Counted from the first letter of the stretch, positions 47,419 through 56,607 are shown. The stretch: 64,000 nt of DNA from Verrucomicrobiota bacterium (GCA_014584295.1 JACTNC010000034.1:1-64000), one strand, 5' to 3'. Notes: generated by a model not told the origin, from the sequence alone. Program-made: numbers and translations.

Positions 47419-49128
47419 CTAGATCCGCTCGAGTTCAATGAGATGGAAGGTCGTGTCACCTCCACCAGATTGCCGCAATGCAAGGTCGGCACCTCCCGCC
47501 AGGCGGTGATCCCACACCGCATCAGGCAGTGTCACGGTTATCTCACGCCACTTGCCGCTGGCTTCCAAAACGACGCGATGGGCGGACTTTTCGCCTCTGC
47601 GGGTCGCGTAGACAAGATCCCAGCCGCCCTTGCCCTGATCGAGATAGACGATGCGCAACTTTACCCCGTGCTCGCTTGCGGGGTGTTCGAAGAATCCATC
47701 TGCCAGTTTGAATGACATGCGGGTTCGTCCGCTCGCCGTATCAAATCGTCGGGCGAAAAGCCCATAGGGATGTTTGGCGGGGCCAGTGTCCCACAGCCCG
47801 ATGCTCGTCTGCTCTGGGTCCAATTGGGAAAGATGTCGCTCGAAATTCCCCGGGAGAATTCTCCAACCCACATCATTCTGGTCGTCGGCCTGCCTGTTTC
47901 GCATGCCTCCGCCGATCGCCTTTTGAGGATCGCCCTGCCGCGCACCAAACTTGGAATAGGCAGCTGCGATCTTCAGATACCGGTCGACATTGAGCTTGGT
48001 TGCCTCCCCGAATTCGGATTCAGGAAATGCCTTCGTGTCCGAGGCATCCAGACCTCGACGGAGCGCGCAGAATGCGCCCGGGCTCCCCGCCGGCTCGTTG
48101 TATCCGGCATAGCGGTTGAACGTGAGCACAGCTTCCTTGATCGGCTGGGTCGCAAGCGCATCGATCGGCACATTCCACACATCAAGTTTGCAATGAAGGG
48201 CAAACAGGGCCGACCAGTAAAAGGCCCGAGGAGGATTTTGGTTGCTCCACCCACACACGCGCCACTCCTCATCCTGCTCGCCGCGTGAAAATATCGTGTG
48301 CCCGCTCGCCTGCGCCCGGCGTCGGAACTCTTCCCAGCGAGCCAGGCGATCGATCGTATCACTCACCAGATAGCCATGGCTGAACATCCCCTGCTTGACC
48401 CCAAAGACTTTGGTATGGTCCAGCAGCCATTGATTTTCGACGTCCGTATTTGCGTCGCCGTTCACAAGCAGCGGAACATTGAGCGATCCATCGGCACGTT
48501 GAAACGCCGCCTGATAGTAGGCCCAGGTCTCGCGGCGGTAATCATTCCATGCCTTTTCACTGATGCGAAATTTTGAATCGAGAGGGATCCCCTTGTACGG
48601 TTGCCCATCACCCGTTGCTCCCTCGGCGACCTGGATGAAGATGATTCGGCTCTTGAGGTCTTCCGGCAGCGCGGCGATGTAATTTGAAAGGGCGGTCACC
48701 AGTTCATGCAGGATCTCCTTGTAAAGCGGATCGAAATAGTAGGGATAGGTCGGCTTCTGCAGCTTGCGCGCGGGCGTGATGCGCTCGGGCATGATGACCT
48801 TGGGCACGCCGGCTTCGTAAACCCAGTCGGGAGTGATCGGCGCCACATGGAACATGATGTGGGTGTAACCATTCATCGCCTTCACCATCTCAAGGCGCTG
48901 GCGCACGGCCTCATCAAAATTGTACTTTCCCCGCGCCGTCTCGAGTTCCTCCCACCGCCAGGTAAACGGGATGCCGCGCACCGGCATGTCGGCGGGTATC
49001 TGCAGGTTCTTGCTCCGGCCCCACGGATAGACACCCCACTTGCGAGGCGCTTCAGCGCGTGCGATTGTGGAGACTCCTGCTGCAAGGATCAGGGCTGCGA
49101 GAGCGGGCTTCGAAACGGAAATGGTCAT
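47419..49128 (-). CDS. Secreted TIM-barrel-like protein, probable glycoside hydrolase of unassigned family
   Basis: This 569-residue protein has a signal peptide (about 1-25). Its start (VRGIPFTWRWEELETARGKYNFD) and following HIMFHVAPITPDWVYEAG read like a (beta/alpha)8 clan GH-A enzyme. Candidate catalytic glutamates are Glu169 (IFIQVAEGATGDG) and Glu284 (FSRGEQDEEW). About 440-569 look like a beta-sandwich (GLFARRFD, ISLKLADGFFEHP-type strands, GGGDTTFHLIELERI). I do not recognise a named family. Its ATG overlaps the stop of the GH36-like gene by 4 bp, so it is translated with it. No product is asserted beyond likely carbohydrate hydrolase. Confidence 0.6.
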   Translation of the reverse strand: MTISVSKPALAALILAAGVSTIARAEAPRKWGVYPWGRSKNLQIPADMPVRGIPFTWRWEELETARGKYNFDEAVRQRLEMVKAMNGYTHIMFHVAPITPDWVYEAGVPKVIMPERITPARKLQKPTYPYYFDPLYKEILHELVTALSNYIAALPEDLKSRIIFIQVAEGATGDGQPYKGIPLDSKFRISEKAWNDYRRETWAYYQAAFQRADGSLNVPLLVNGDANTDVENQWLLDHTKVFGVKQGMFSHGYLVSDTIDRLARWEEFRRRAQASGHTIFSRGEQDEEWRVCGWSNQNPPRAFYWSALFALHCKLDVWNVPIDALATQPIKEAVLTFNRYAGYNEPAGSPGAFCALRRGLDASDTKAFPESEFGEATKLNVDRYLKIAAAYSKFGARQGDPQKAIGGGMRNRQADDQNDVGWRILPGNFERHLSQLDPEQTSIGLWDTGPAKHPYGLFARRFDTASGRTRMSFKLADGFFEHPASEHGVKLRIVYLDQGKGGWDLVYATRRGEKSAHRVVLEASGKWREITVTLPDAVWDHRLAGGADLALRQSGGGDTTFHLIELERI

Positions 49129-51038
49129 GACTTTGGCGATTTGAGGGATAGTGCCTTGCGAAGGTGGTCAAAACTCCCTCCTGCAAGCTTGAATATCGTC
49201 GAATGACGCGCCGGCAGTCGGATGGTTACAGAGTCGCCGGAACTTTCGTGCTCACCGGCACCGGACACCTTGGCGAGACTCTCCAGATTCGACGGTGAAA
49301 AGCCATCAATGACGAAGCTGGCAGCCTCATCGCTCCAGTTGAAGACACCCAGGTAGACATCCCCTCGTGCCTGGGTCAGAAGGATGCATGGAGGATCACT
49401 CTCATCCCGTGCATGCGACCAGAAGTCGATCGGAACATACCGCTCCGCCGTGGGAAACTCCGCGGCAAAGCGGAACAGGGCACGCCGCTTCTCCCGCAAT
49501 ATGATTAGATTGTCGCTGTTCAGCCTAGGGCCTCCGCAGAGGGCGACAAAATGCGTCCACAGTTCAGCTTCATTGAGCGTAAGATCCCGCCCGTCCTTGT
49601 TGGGCGCCTTAACCCGGGTGTCATCCTGGTCTTCTCGCGCGCGAACAACCAGATAATCCGCATCGTTGTAGACCACCTTGCCGTGAAGATAGAAGTTTCC
49701 CAGAGCATCCAGCGCGCATTTTCTATACTGTTTCACGCTGGGATTGATATCCGCTCCGACCCTGAGCCCGTCCACATGTCCAAATGTGGGGCCAAACACT
49801 GCGGAGCAACCGAGAAAATAGGCATCACGTCCCATGCCCTCCCGCATCGCCGCCAATCCCCGATGAATCCGCTCGAAACTCGTCAGAGACGGGTCATGGG
49901 GCACGATTTCTGTATCGGCACCCACGGAGCTCTGAATGAACTGATTGACGCCATATCGCAGGAAATCGATCTTGAAGTAGTCGAATCCCCAGTCACGGCG
50001 GATTGTACTCAGAACGTTGCGAAAGTAGTCACATGCTGCAGGATTCGAGAAATCGAAGAAGGTATAGTCCAGTTTCTCGCCAACATTGAGCGCCGACTGC
50101 ACCAGCATCATTCCGTGCGCATTCTTTAGGAAATAATCAGGATGATCCTTCGCGACATTCGCCTTCTCGTCACCCCGCATGCCATCGAGATGGATCCCGG
50201 CATGAAGGCCGCGACCTCGAATCAATGTCCCAAGCCGTTTCATCCCGTCCGGTTCAAGATTCTCCCGCACCTGCGTGTAATCACCCCGCTGTGACCACCA
50301 GCCGCCATCTATCTGAAGCAGGTCAGCCTTCGGGTAAATCTCAAGGAGTTTGTTCATGTTGGACATGACCTGGTCGTAGCTCCAACTGCGCCCGTAGTAA
50401 TCCCACGTTGCCCATCCAACATCCTTTCTGGGTGGATTGAGCCTGATGCGATTCTCGCGGGCTATGGCCTCCGCGTGGTCAAACAGAAGGTCCTGCCAAT
50501 CGTCGCCCGTAGCCAGCCGCACAACCTCCAACGCCAGCGTCTCTCCCGGCCGGACAATCTTGTTTTCTCCATCACCCGTCACGACGAGCCGTCCACCATC
50601 GTAGCGGAGCTTGGAATTGAAAACCCGCCAAGTGGTGAAGCCGGCCAGCGAGTATCGTCCTGCCTGTCGCGCAAGCACGTAGCTCCCCGTTTCGACTTTG
50701 CCAGCTTCCTTCGGCGTCCATACGCGCGCTTCACTTCGACCCATGTCCCATCCGCCGGTTGATACGAGGTCAGGAGAGTCTTGCGGTCCGATCCACGGGA
50801 ACTCCACCACCCAGCCCTTCAGTCTCGCTTCGGACGCGGATGCGTTTGTGATCCCGATCTGAATGCGGGAGGAGCCATTGTCGTCGCGCACTTTGACTTC
50901 AGAGCGAAACACTGCATCCCCCGGGGTTCCGTCTATCCTTACGGTTACCTGGTCGGACGCAGGTGCGGCATGAAGTCCGCTCAAAAATACCAGCGGAGCA
51001 ATCAGCGCGCCTGCGAGTGTGATTCTCGATTGGTGCAT
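49125..51038 (-). CDS. Secreted GH36-like (clan GH-D) alpha-galactosidase-type enzyme
   Basis: This 637-residue protein has a signal peptide (about 1-25), an N-terminal beta-sandwich (about 30-195) and a barrel with LLQIDGGWWSQRGDY, FDYFKIDFLRYG (nucleophile Asp358) and LRVGADINPS (RxGxD, acid/base Asp430). These are the standard clan GH-D positions. A C-terminal beta-domain ends with RLPARHSTIFKL. The substrate is an alpha-galactoside or a related alpha-linked sugar. It is the first gene of the operon, overlapping the next by 4 bp. ATG 51038 is chosen at the signal peptide; a longer frame reaches 51131. Confidence 0.88.
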   Translation of the reverse strand: MHQSRITLAGALIAPLVFLSGLHAAPASDQVTVRIDGTPGDAVFRSEVKVRDDNGSSRIQIGITNASASEARLKGWVVEFPWIGPQDSPDLVSTGGWDMGRSEARVWTPKEAGKVETGSYVLARQAGRYSLAGFTTWRVFNSKLRYDGGRLVVTGDGENKIVRPGETLALEVVRLATGDDWQDLLFDHAEAIARENRIRLNPPRKDVGWATWDYYGRSWSYDQVMSNMNKLLEIYPKADLLQIDGGWWSQRGDYTQVRENLEPDGMKRLGTLIRGRGLHAGIHLDGMRGDEKANVAKDHPDYFLKNAHGMMLVQSALNVGEKLDYTFFDFSNPAACDYFRNVLSTIRRDWGFDYFKIDFLRYGVNQFIQSSVGADTEIVPHDPSLTSFERIHRGLAAMREGMGRDAYFLGCSAVFGPTFGHVDGLRVGADINPSVKQYRKCALDALGNFYLHGKVVYNDADYLVVRAREDQDDTRVKAPNKDGRDLTLNEAELWTHFVALCGGPRLNSDNLIILREKRRALFRFAAEFPTAERYVPIDFWSHARDESDPPCILLTQARGDVYLGVFNWSDEAASFVIDGFSPSNLESLAKVSGAGEHESSGDSVTIRLPARHSTIFKLAGGSFDHLRKALSLKSPKS

Positions 51039-51170
51039 GAGTACGTGGGTGTTTCGATTGGCGCAGATCTTGGGTAGATCAGTGTGGCTCGTGCGCGCAT
51101 TCGTCAGAGCCTTTCGAATGAAAGTCAGCAAGAACCGGGGGCAAATCGCGTGTTTATTCGGAACGACTAG

Positions 51171-51182
51171 CCAAACGGTTTC
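51171..51182. promoter_or_regulatory. Candidate LacI-type operator upstream of the GH36-like operon
   Basis: CCAAACGGTTTC contains the palindrome AAAC-G-GTTT, similar to the core of LacI-family operators, and lies 133 bp upstream of the GH36-like start. The rest of the 283-bp gap (51039-51321) holds no gene. Whether the LacI at 2400-3494 or a distant regulator binds it is unknown. Confidence 0.3.
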
Positions 51183-51321
51183 TTATTCTACCACACGCAT
51201 CCCTAGGCAGTGCATGGACATTCTTTCTCATCTGCTGGACTTTTCCCCGTAGCCAGCCGGAAATCCGGTCACGATGGAGCGAATTGAAATGCTCCATCCA
51301 CGAGCGTCTCTCATCGCCGCT

Positions 51322-51888
51322 CTACTCTGAACTGTTGGACAATTCGGTCTTCTCCACAACCCCTTCCCCCCTTGGCGTCGCATCGTCTGACTTCGATACC
51401 ACGAGCACACTGAGTTGCGCCTGAACCTGTGTGAAGAATTCCGGCGTGAGTTCGGCCGCAGGAATTTCAAAGAGCTGTTTCGAATGCACGTGCTCGACGA
51501 TGTTTCGCAACCCATCCGCCGTGCGCCCCTTGGGGCGGACCACGCGCTTTCTTTCGAGCATCAATGCCAGAAAAAGAAGCAGGCGCGTGTTTTCTGGAGT
51601 GAGCTCATTGGCGGGATCCGCAAGCGTCAGAAAGAGCGTTTCCGCTGTGAGCTTGAGTGCCTTGTCCGGATTCTCGCCCGCCTTGCGCGGCTTGTAGGCA
51701 TGGGCCCAACGGCACACCACGCTTCCAGATGGCTGGAAGCGCTCATGTTCGTTCGCAACCACATCAAAACGCTGGACTTCCAGGTTCGCCGGCGTGCGGA
51801 CCAGATAACTGACGACGCGTTCGCCGGCCACAAAGGACCGCCCGCTCACCGCACACACCTCTCCCAACGGCTGCAAATTCAACTCCAT
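51322..51888 (-). CDS. Conserved hypothetical protein
   Basis: This 188-residue soluble protein has no signal peptide or membrane segment. The N-terminus has a Cys (CAVSGRSFVAGERVVSYL), a Cys-Arg-Trp motif (VVCRWAHAYKP), then ALKLTAETLFLTLADPANE with a helical, Leu-rich middle, and ends with a charged tail (VEKTELSNSSE). The first 70 residues could form a small beta-barrel. I do not recognise the family and see no catalytic motif. Its promoter is shared with the divergent phosphoesterase gene, 58 bp away. Confidence 0.75.
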   Translation of the reverse strand: MELNLQPLGEVCAVSGRSFVAGERVVSYLVRTPANLEVQRFDVVANEHERFQPSGSVVCRWAHAYKPRKAGENPDKALKLTAETLFLTLADPANELTPENTRLLLFLALMLERKRVVRPKGRTADGLRNIVEHVHSKQLFEIPAAELTPEFFTQVQAQLSVLVVSKSDDATPRGEGVVEKTELSNSSE

Positions 51889-51946
51889 AGCCTTTCTTGT
51901 TTACTTCCCAGCCCTCCCGAAGCTAGCAAATTTCCATCCAGATAGC

Positions 51947-52606
51947 ATGAACGGACGAATCATCGCCATCGGCGACATCCATGGCTGCCATGCGGAATTC
52001 TCCGAAATGCTGGAGCGGCTGGCACTGACCCCGCGGGACCAATTGATCCTTCTCGGCGACCTCGTGAATCGCGGGCCGGACAGCCTGCGGGTCATAGATT
52101 TGGCGAAACAGCACGGTGCGCTGGCCCTGCTTGGAAACCACGAACTGCGACTGCTTGAGTATCGCCGAACCGGCAATCGCAACCTCCTGAGCGAAACCGA
52201 CGAGGACACGCTTTCGAAATTTCGTCCGGATGACTGGACCTTCCTCGAGCAGATGCCCCTGACTCACTCAGTCGAGGAATTGCAGACCGTCTTCGTTCAT
52301 GGTGGATTCCTTCCCGGCTCTCCCTGGTCGGGCCAGCCGGCAAGTGTGGTCACGCGCATCCAGGTGATCGACTCTGCTGGCAGGCCCCGCAAACGTGCCG
52401 ATTGCGAAAACTGTCCGGCATGGGCGGAACTCTGGAAAGGTCCCCCCTATGTCGTCTATGGGCATACGCCGCGACCGGAGATATTCTCCCTCAAGTGGTC
52501 CGTTGGCATTGATACGGCCTGCGTTCTAGGCGGATATCTGACGGCGTACATACTCCCGGAGAAGCGCTTCATTCAGGTGAAGGCCCGGCGGAGATACTTT
52601 GGTTGA
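51947..52606 (+). CDS. Metallophosphoesterase (Ser/Thr phosphatase or Ap4A-hydrolase-like)
   Basis: This 219-residue cytoplasmic protein has the ordered metal-binding motifs of the calcineurin-like family: GDIHGC (residues 9-14), GDLVNRGPDS (about 37-46), GNHELR (about 64-69), VHGGFLPG and YGHTPRPE. The set fits bacterial PrpA/ApaH-type enzymes that act on phosphoproteins or diadenosine tetraphosphate. The next gene can start at a TTG overlapping this stop (TTGA) or at an ATG 57 bp later. Confidence 0.93.
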   Translation: MNGRIIAIGDIHGCHAEFSEMLERLALTPRDQLILLGDLVNRGPDSLRVIDLAKQHGALALLGNHELRLLEYRRTGNRNLLSETDEDTLSKFRPDDWTFLEQMPLTHSVEELQTVFVHGGFLPGSPWSGQPASVVTRIQVIDSAGRPRKRADCENCPAWAELWKGPPYVVYGHTPRPEIFSLKWSVGIDTACVLGGYLTAYILPEKRFIQVKARRRYFG

Positions 52607-52662
52607 ACGGATCATTTCTGCGGTTGCCATCCGCGCGTCGAGCTCTTGCCTCAGCATCCGGA

Positions 52663-53691
52663 ATGTCAGACGAAAGCCCACTCCTCTCGGTCCGCGATCT
52701 CAAGGCGCTTGATCCCGTGCCTGGAAAGGTCTTTTCGGCGATCCTGGTGCTTAAGAAACTCGCCTCCAAGGTCGCCTCCAATGGCAATCCTTTCATCAGC
52801 ATGGAACTCGGTGACAGGAGCGGTTCCTTCGGCTGCACCCTTTTCAGCGACAGTCCCCTATTGGAGAGCTTTCGGCAGGCCGGGGAAGGTGCCGTGGTTC
52901 GTGTCGATGGGAAGACTGACTATTTTCAGGGACGACTTTCGCCGCGATTGAACCGTGTCGCTGTACTCTCCGAGGAGGATCTTGCCGCGCCTGGAATCCT
53001 CGACGGGCTTGTGGAACTCGCTCCGGAGAATGCTGACGCTCTCTGGAAGGAACTCCAGGATGGCATCGACCGGATCAAGCACGACGAACTCCGGCTCACG
53101 GTTCGGGGGGTGTTTGAGGAAGTCGGCGAAATCTTCCGCTGGTGCCCTGCGGCAGTCTCAATGCACCATGCCTATCGTCACGGCCTGCTTGAGCACACTG
53201 TTCACATGCTGCGTGTCTGCATCGCCCTGCTGCCGGTCTATCCGGAGGTCGATGCTGACCTCGCCCTGGCGGGGATTCTCCTGCACGACGTCGGGAAAAC
53301 TATCGAATACGAAGGCACCCTTGCCACCCGGCGAAGCCGTCGCGGGTTGCTTCAGGGCCATGTTGTCCTCGGCTACCAGTTGGTCCGGAAAGCGGCGCTC
53401 AAGGCTCACCTTGACGCGGAGCGGCTCGAGCGTCTGGAGCACATCGTGCTCAGCCATCAGGGCGAACCCGAATGGGGGGCGGCCGTTTATGCCGCCACAC
53501 CCGAAGCCGTGCTGGTTTCGATGATCGACAATCTTGATGCAAAAATGGGCATGGTCCAGCGGGCCCTGCGGCAGGCTGGACCAGAGGAGGAGTTCTCCGA
53601 AAGGCTCCCGGGCCTGAATTCACCGCTGCTGACACGTCACCTGTCATCCGGTCCATCGAGTGACGGAGCTAGCCGCCGCTCAGGCTCCTGA
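52663..53691 (+). CDS. YhaM-like 3'-5' exoribonuclease (OB fold plus HD domain)
   Basis: This 342-residue protein has an OB-fold nucleic-acid-binding domain (about 25-110, SMELGDRSGSFGCTLF) and an HD-superfamily phosphohydrolase domain (about 165-310) with YRHGLLEHTVHML and GILLHDVGKT metal ligands and a later SHQGEPEWG. The same order occurs in YhaM/CBF1-type 3'-5' exonucleases. The ATG at 52663 is chosen; a TTG at 52603 overlapping the phosphoesterase stop would add 20 residues and allow coupling. Its end overlaps the convergent GspF-like gene by 23 bp. Confidence 0.85.
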   Translation: MSDESPLLSVRDLKALDPVPGKVFSAILVLKKLASKVASNGNPFISMELGDRSGSFGCTLFSDSPLLESFRQAGEGAVVRVDGKTDYFQGRLSPRLNRVAVLSEEDLAAPGILDGLVELAPENADALWKELQDGIDRIKHDELRLTVRGVFEEVGEIFRWCPAAVSMHHAYRHGLLEHTVHMLRVCIALLPVYPEVDADLALAGILLHDVGKTIEYEGTLATRRSRRGLLQGHVVLGYQLVRKAALKAHLDAERLERLEHIVLSHQGEPEWGAAVYAATPEAVLVSMIDNLDAKMGMVQRALRQAGPEEEFSERLPGLNSPLLTRHLSSGPSSDGASRRSGS

Positions 53692-54982
53692 TGATTTCGA
53701 TCATCGGCAAAAAGAGAGCGATAACGATCGTGCCGACGATCAACGCCATCAGGACAATCAGGACTGGCTCCAGAAGCGAGGTATAGGCCGTCACCTTCGC
53801 CTCGACTTGCTCGTCGTAGATATCCGCCACGCCAGTCAGCATCTCGGGAAGCCTTCCCGTGGCCTCGCCCACCTCCGCCATTGCAACAAGGAGAGGTGGA
53901 AAAACTTCTGTCTCCCGAAGGCTCGTCGCAACCATTGCACCGGCTTCGAGACGCGCATGAAGATGCTGGATGGCCGCTGCGACAGCGCAATTCTCGGTGG
54001 CATCCCGCGTCAGGGAAAGCGCCTGAAGTATCGGCACACCTGCCGCCAGAAGGGTGCCGCAGGTTCGGCAGAAGCGTGTCATCGAAATCTGCAGCAGAAA
54101 ATCACCTGCCAAAGGAAGCCTCAATGCCCAGCGATGCCAGCGACGCTTGAACCATCCCTGTTGCGATGCCCAAGCGCTCACGAAAACACTGATCACCGCA
54201 ACGGAAACAAGTAACAGAAAGTGATGGGAGATCCCCTTTGACAGCGCCATCACCATCTGCGTCAGCAGCGGCAGCGAGCGACCGTTCAACTGCGTCAGAA
54301 AAATCTGCTCGAACTTTGGCACCACAAAGGTCGTCAATGCGGCCACGATCCCGCTGGCGACAACGATGATAACCATGGGGTAAGCCAGCGCCGCCTTCAC
54401 CCTGCCCCGGATTCGCCCCGCTTTCTCCAGATACCGAGCCAGCCGTTCAAGCACGGCATCGAGCATCCCACCCGCCTCGCCTGCCCTGATCATGTTGATG
54501 TAGAGAGAATCAAAGACCCTCGGATGGCGGTTCAGGCCCGTGGACAGACTCTCTCCTGATCGAATGGCATCCGCGATCTCATCGAGCATCAACTGCACCG
54601 TACGCACCCTCTCCTGGCGTGAGAGGAGCTCCAGGCTCCTCATGATCGGCATTCCCGCTGCGATCAACGTCGCGAGTTGACGCGTGAAAGCTCCCAACGC
54701 CGCCGACTTCATACGCGGTTGCGCGGCAACGGAACGCCACCACCTGGCCAGCGCAGCTCCGAATGAATTCGCACGTCCATCTCCAAACGAACCGCGTGGA
54801 TCCAGATGCGCCCCAGTCGGTGGAAGCGCAGAATCCTGCCCTTGCACAGCATCCAGGGCGATGGGCGAATAGCCCTTCCCCTTCAGCCAGGCGATCGCCT
54901 CCGCTTCGGTGGTGGCATCAATTGTGCCCGAGACCCTGCGACGGCCACGGGCCGGGACCGCACGATAACGAAAAATAGGCAT
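53669..54982 (-). CDS. Type II secretion/type IV pilus inner-membrane protein, GspF/PilC family
   Basis: This 437-residue protein opens with FRYRAVPARGRRRVSGTIDA, typical for GspF, and has two repeated T2SSF domains (about 105-230 and 300-425), each with an FTRQLATLIAAGMPI/FCRTCGTLLAAGVPI helix, plus three membrane helices (about 200-222, 250-275 and 405-430). It is the platform protein of a pilus or secretion machine. No GspE, GspG or PilT gene is in the window, so it is an orphan here. The 3' end overlaps the exoribonuclease gene by 23 bp. Confidence 0.93.
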   Translation of the reverse strand: MPIFRYRAVPARGRRRVSGTIDATTEAEAIAWLKGKGYSPIALDAVQGQDSALPPTGAHLDPRGSFGDGRANSFGAALARWWRSVAAQPRMKSAALGAFTRQLATLIAAGMPIMRSLELLSRQERVRTVQLMLDEIADAIRSGESLSTGLNRHPRVFDSLYINMIRAGEAGGMLDAVLERLARYLEKAGRIRGRVKAALAYPMVIIVVASGIVAALTTFVVPKFEQIFLTQLNGRSLPLLTQMVMALSKGISHHFLLLVSVAVISVFVSAWASQQGWFKRRWHRWALRLPLAGDFLLQISMTRFCRTCGTLLAAGVPILQALSLTRDATENCAVAAAIQHLHARLEAGAMVATSLRETEVFPPLLVAMAEVGEATGRLPEMLTGVADIYDEQVEAKVTAYTSLLEPVLIVLMALIVGTIVIALFLPMIEIIRSLSGG

Positions 54983-55049
54983 CGACAGAATGGAACGACA
55001 GAACCGCCAGAAAGCCTCCTTGAAGCGAAATTCCCAGCGCCCCCAAAAC

Positions 55050-55067
55050 TACCCCAACCTCGGGGTA
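55050..55067. promoter_or_regulatory. GC-rich hairpin between GspF gene and tRNA-Gly
   Basis: TACCCC (55050-55055) and GGGGTA (55062-55067) form a 6-bp stem with a 6-nt loop (AACCTC), 68 bp upstream of the GspF start on the minus strand. It resembles the hairpin before ilvA (ACCCCC-GCCTT-GGGGGT). No function is assigned. Confidence 0.35.
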
Positions 55068-55155
55068 ACGCCTGGTGAATCACAGCCCCAAAAATCGATA
55101 CCCGCTAAAGAGCGTTGACCACCGCAAGCACACCGTCAGAGTCATCCCACCTCTC

Positions 55156-55229
55156 GCGGGTGTAGTTCATCGGTAGAATGTGTGCTTCCCAAGCATGAGA
55201 GGCGGGTTCGATTCCCGCCACCCGCACCA
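55156..55229 (+). tRNA. tRNA-Gly (anticodon CCC)
   Basis: The 74-nt sequence folds as a cloverleaf. The acceptor stem pairs GCGGGTG with CACCCGC, the T-arm is GCGGG-TTCGATT-CCCGC, and the anticodon loop TTCCCAA on stem TGTGC/GCATG gives anticodon CCC (reads GGG). The anticodon stem has two non-Watson-Crick end pairs. CCA is encoded (55227-55229). Such a tRNA 3' end is a usual target for integrases; the Fic gene starts 27 bp after its end, but no integrase is in the window. Confidence 0.95.
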
Positions 55230-55255
55230 TCAGGCAGCCTGGTCGAGGTGGCCCC

Positions 55256-56599
55256 CTATTTTCGCGGGCGCCTGTTTTCCAATTTGCGCAAGCGCTCTTC
55301 GATGTCGCGTGGTACCGTGAACACCAAGGTCCGCCCACGTTTGGACTGTTCGAGCACGTGGTTTGATGCAAGGCCGAGGAGATCGGTCCGTGCGGTCTGG
55401 TAGGTGACGTCGTGGCTGCGCTGGTGGCTTTCTATCGTGTAGCGATGATCCAGGTGCTTGAGTGCGTGCCGGATGATCTCGGCCTGTCGGTGATTGAATC
55501 GCCCGACGACGCGCAGATGACTTTCGAGTTCCTTCGTTTCTGAGGTCTTCCGCTCGACATAAACATGAAGCGCACGGATCGCCTGCTTGATCACGTCCAG
55601 CTGGGCCAGGATGAAATAGGTAAGATCGTTCCCGTCTGTTTCGGTGTACAGGAAGCTGCGGGCATACTGCGCCGGCGCCTTTCTCAGGACGTGTGAAATT
55701 GAAACGAACTCAAACAGCCAGTACCCCTGACGTAGCATCGCCCAGTAGAATAGCGCCCGTGCCGTGCGGCCGTTGCCGTCGACGAAGGGATGGTCGTAGG
55801 CGAGCCAGAAGTGCAGAATGATGGCGCGCAGCACGGGATGGATGAAGGCGTCCGATTTTCCCCCGTTGGCAAAGTCGCACATTTGGACGAGGCGTTGCGG
55901 AAGTTCGGCGGCCGGCGGCGGCAGGTGGAATTCCGTGCCTTCGAGATCAGTGATGCGGATGTTTTCGTCGGCACGCCGGAATCGGCCGCCGGCGTCCGGC
56001 TTCTCGAGAGTGTCATGGGTCACGAGCCGATGGATTTCAAAGACCCGGTCCGGCGTGAGAGCCTGATCCTTGAGCTCTGTGATGCGACGCATCGTATTGT
56101 AGTTGTTAAGGATCATTCTCTCGCTCGCATCCCGCGGGGACCGCCCGGAACGAATCATTTCCTTGGCCACCTGGCGGGTGGTCGCCGCGCCTTCCAACTG
56201 ACTCGAGGTGATAGCCTCTTCCATCTGAGTGGAAACGATATACCGATCACGGGTATGAGGATTGGTGACAGGCTCGGGGAGCGAGTGTTTTCCTCCGACA
56301 CCTTGGTCAATTTGATGAAGGGCAGCCTCAACCTCCTGAAACGCGTTGTATTCGAAGACTCCGCCGGACTTGTCCCGGAGCGGCACCGACCGATTGGCGG
56401 CCAAACGGTGGAGTTTGATTCCCGTCCACCACTGTAGGTGAGTCAGACCCGTGGGCGGCGAAAGATGCCGGAGCTTGTCCCAATGCAGGTATTCGCCTTT
56501 TGCGGCACGCCGGCCAGCATCCAGAATTGCACCGAGACTCTCGCTGGGAGTGCTGGCGAGTAACTCGCTGAAGGCCGGAGGCTTGGATGGCATCTTCAT
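55256..56599 (-). CDS. Fic-domain protein, predicted AMPylase with own inhibitory helix
   Basis: This 447-residue protein carries the Fic motif HPFVDGNGRTAR (His270-Arg281), which uses ATP to add AMP to hydroxyl side chains. An inhibitory motif SSQLEG (Ser132-Glu136) precedes it, the class II arrangement in which the inhibitory helix lies N-terminal to Fic, so the protein should be self-restrained. A winged-helix-like region follows (about 385-445, VTYQTARTDLLGLASNHVLE). Its targets are unknown, and there is no partner antitoxin. It lies next to the tRNA, a typical site for accessory genes. Confidence 0.93.
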   Translation of the reverse strand: MKMPSKPPAFSELLASTPSESLGAILDAGRRAAKGEYLHWDKLRHLSPPTGLTHLQWWTGIKLHRLAANRSVPLRDKSGGVFEYNAFQEVEAALHQIDQGVGGKHSLPEPVTNPHTRDRYIVSTQMEEAITSSQLEGAATTRQVAKEMIRSGRSPRDASERMILNNYNTMRRITELKDQALTPDRVFEIHRLVTHDTLEKPDAGGRFRRADENIRITDLEGTEFHLPPPAAELPQRLVQMCDFANGGKSDAFIHPVLRAIILHFWLAYDHPFVDGNGRTARALFYWAMLRQGYWLFEFVSISHVLRKAPAQYARSFLYTETDGNDLTYFILAQLDVIKQAIRALHVYVERKTSETKELESHLRVVGRFNHRQAEIIRHALKHLDHRYTIESHQRSHDVTYQTARTDLLGLASNHVLEQSKRGRTLVFTVPRDIEERLRKLENRRPRK

Positions 56600-56607
56600 A
56601 ACTAACT

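Noticed and set aside
56413-56430. Partial copy of the tRNA-Gly 3' region as an attachment site
   Set aside because: The DNA GTTTGATTCCCGTCCACC resembles the T-arm, but needs a mismatch and an added base, and it lies inside the intact Fic coding sequence.
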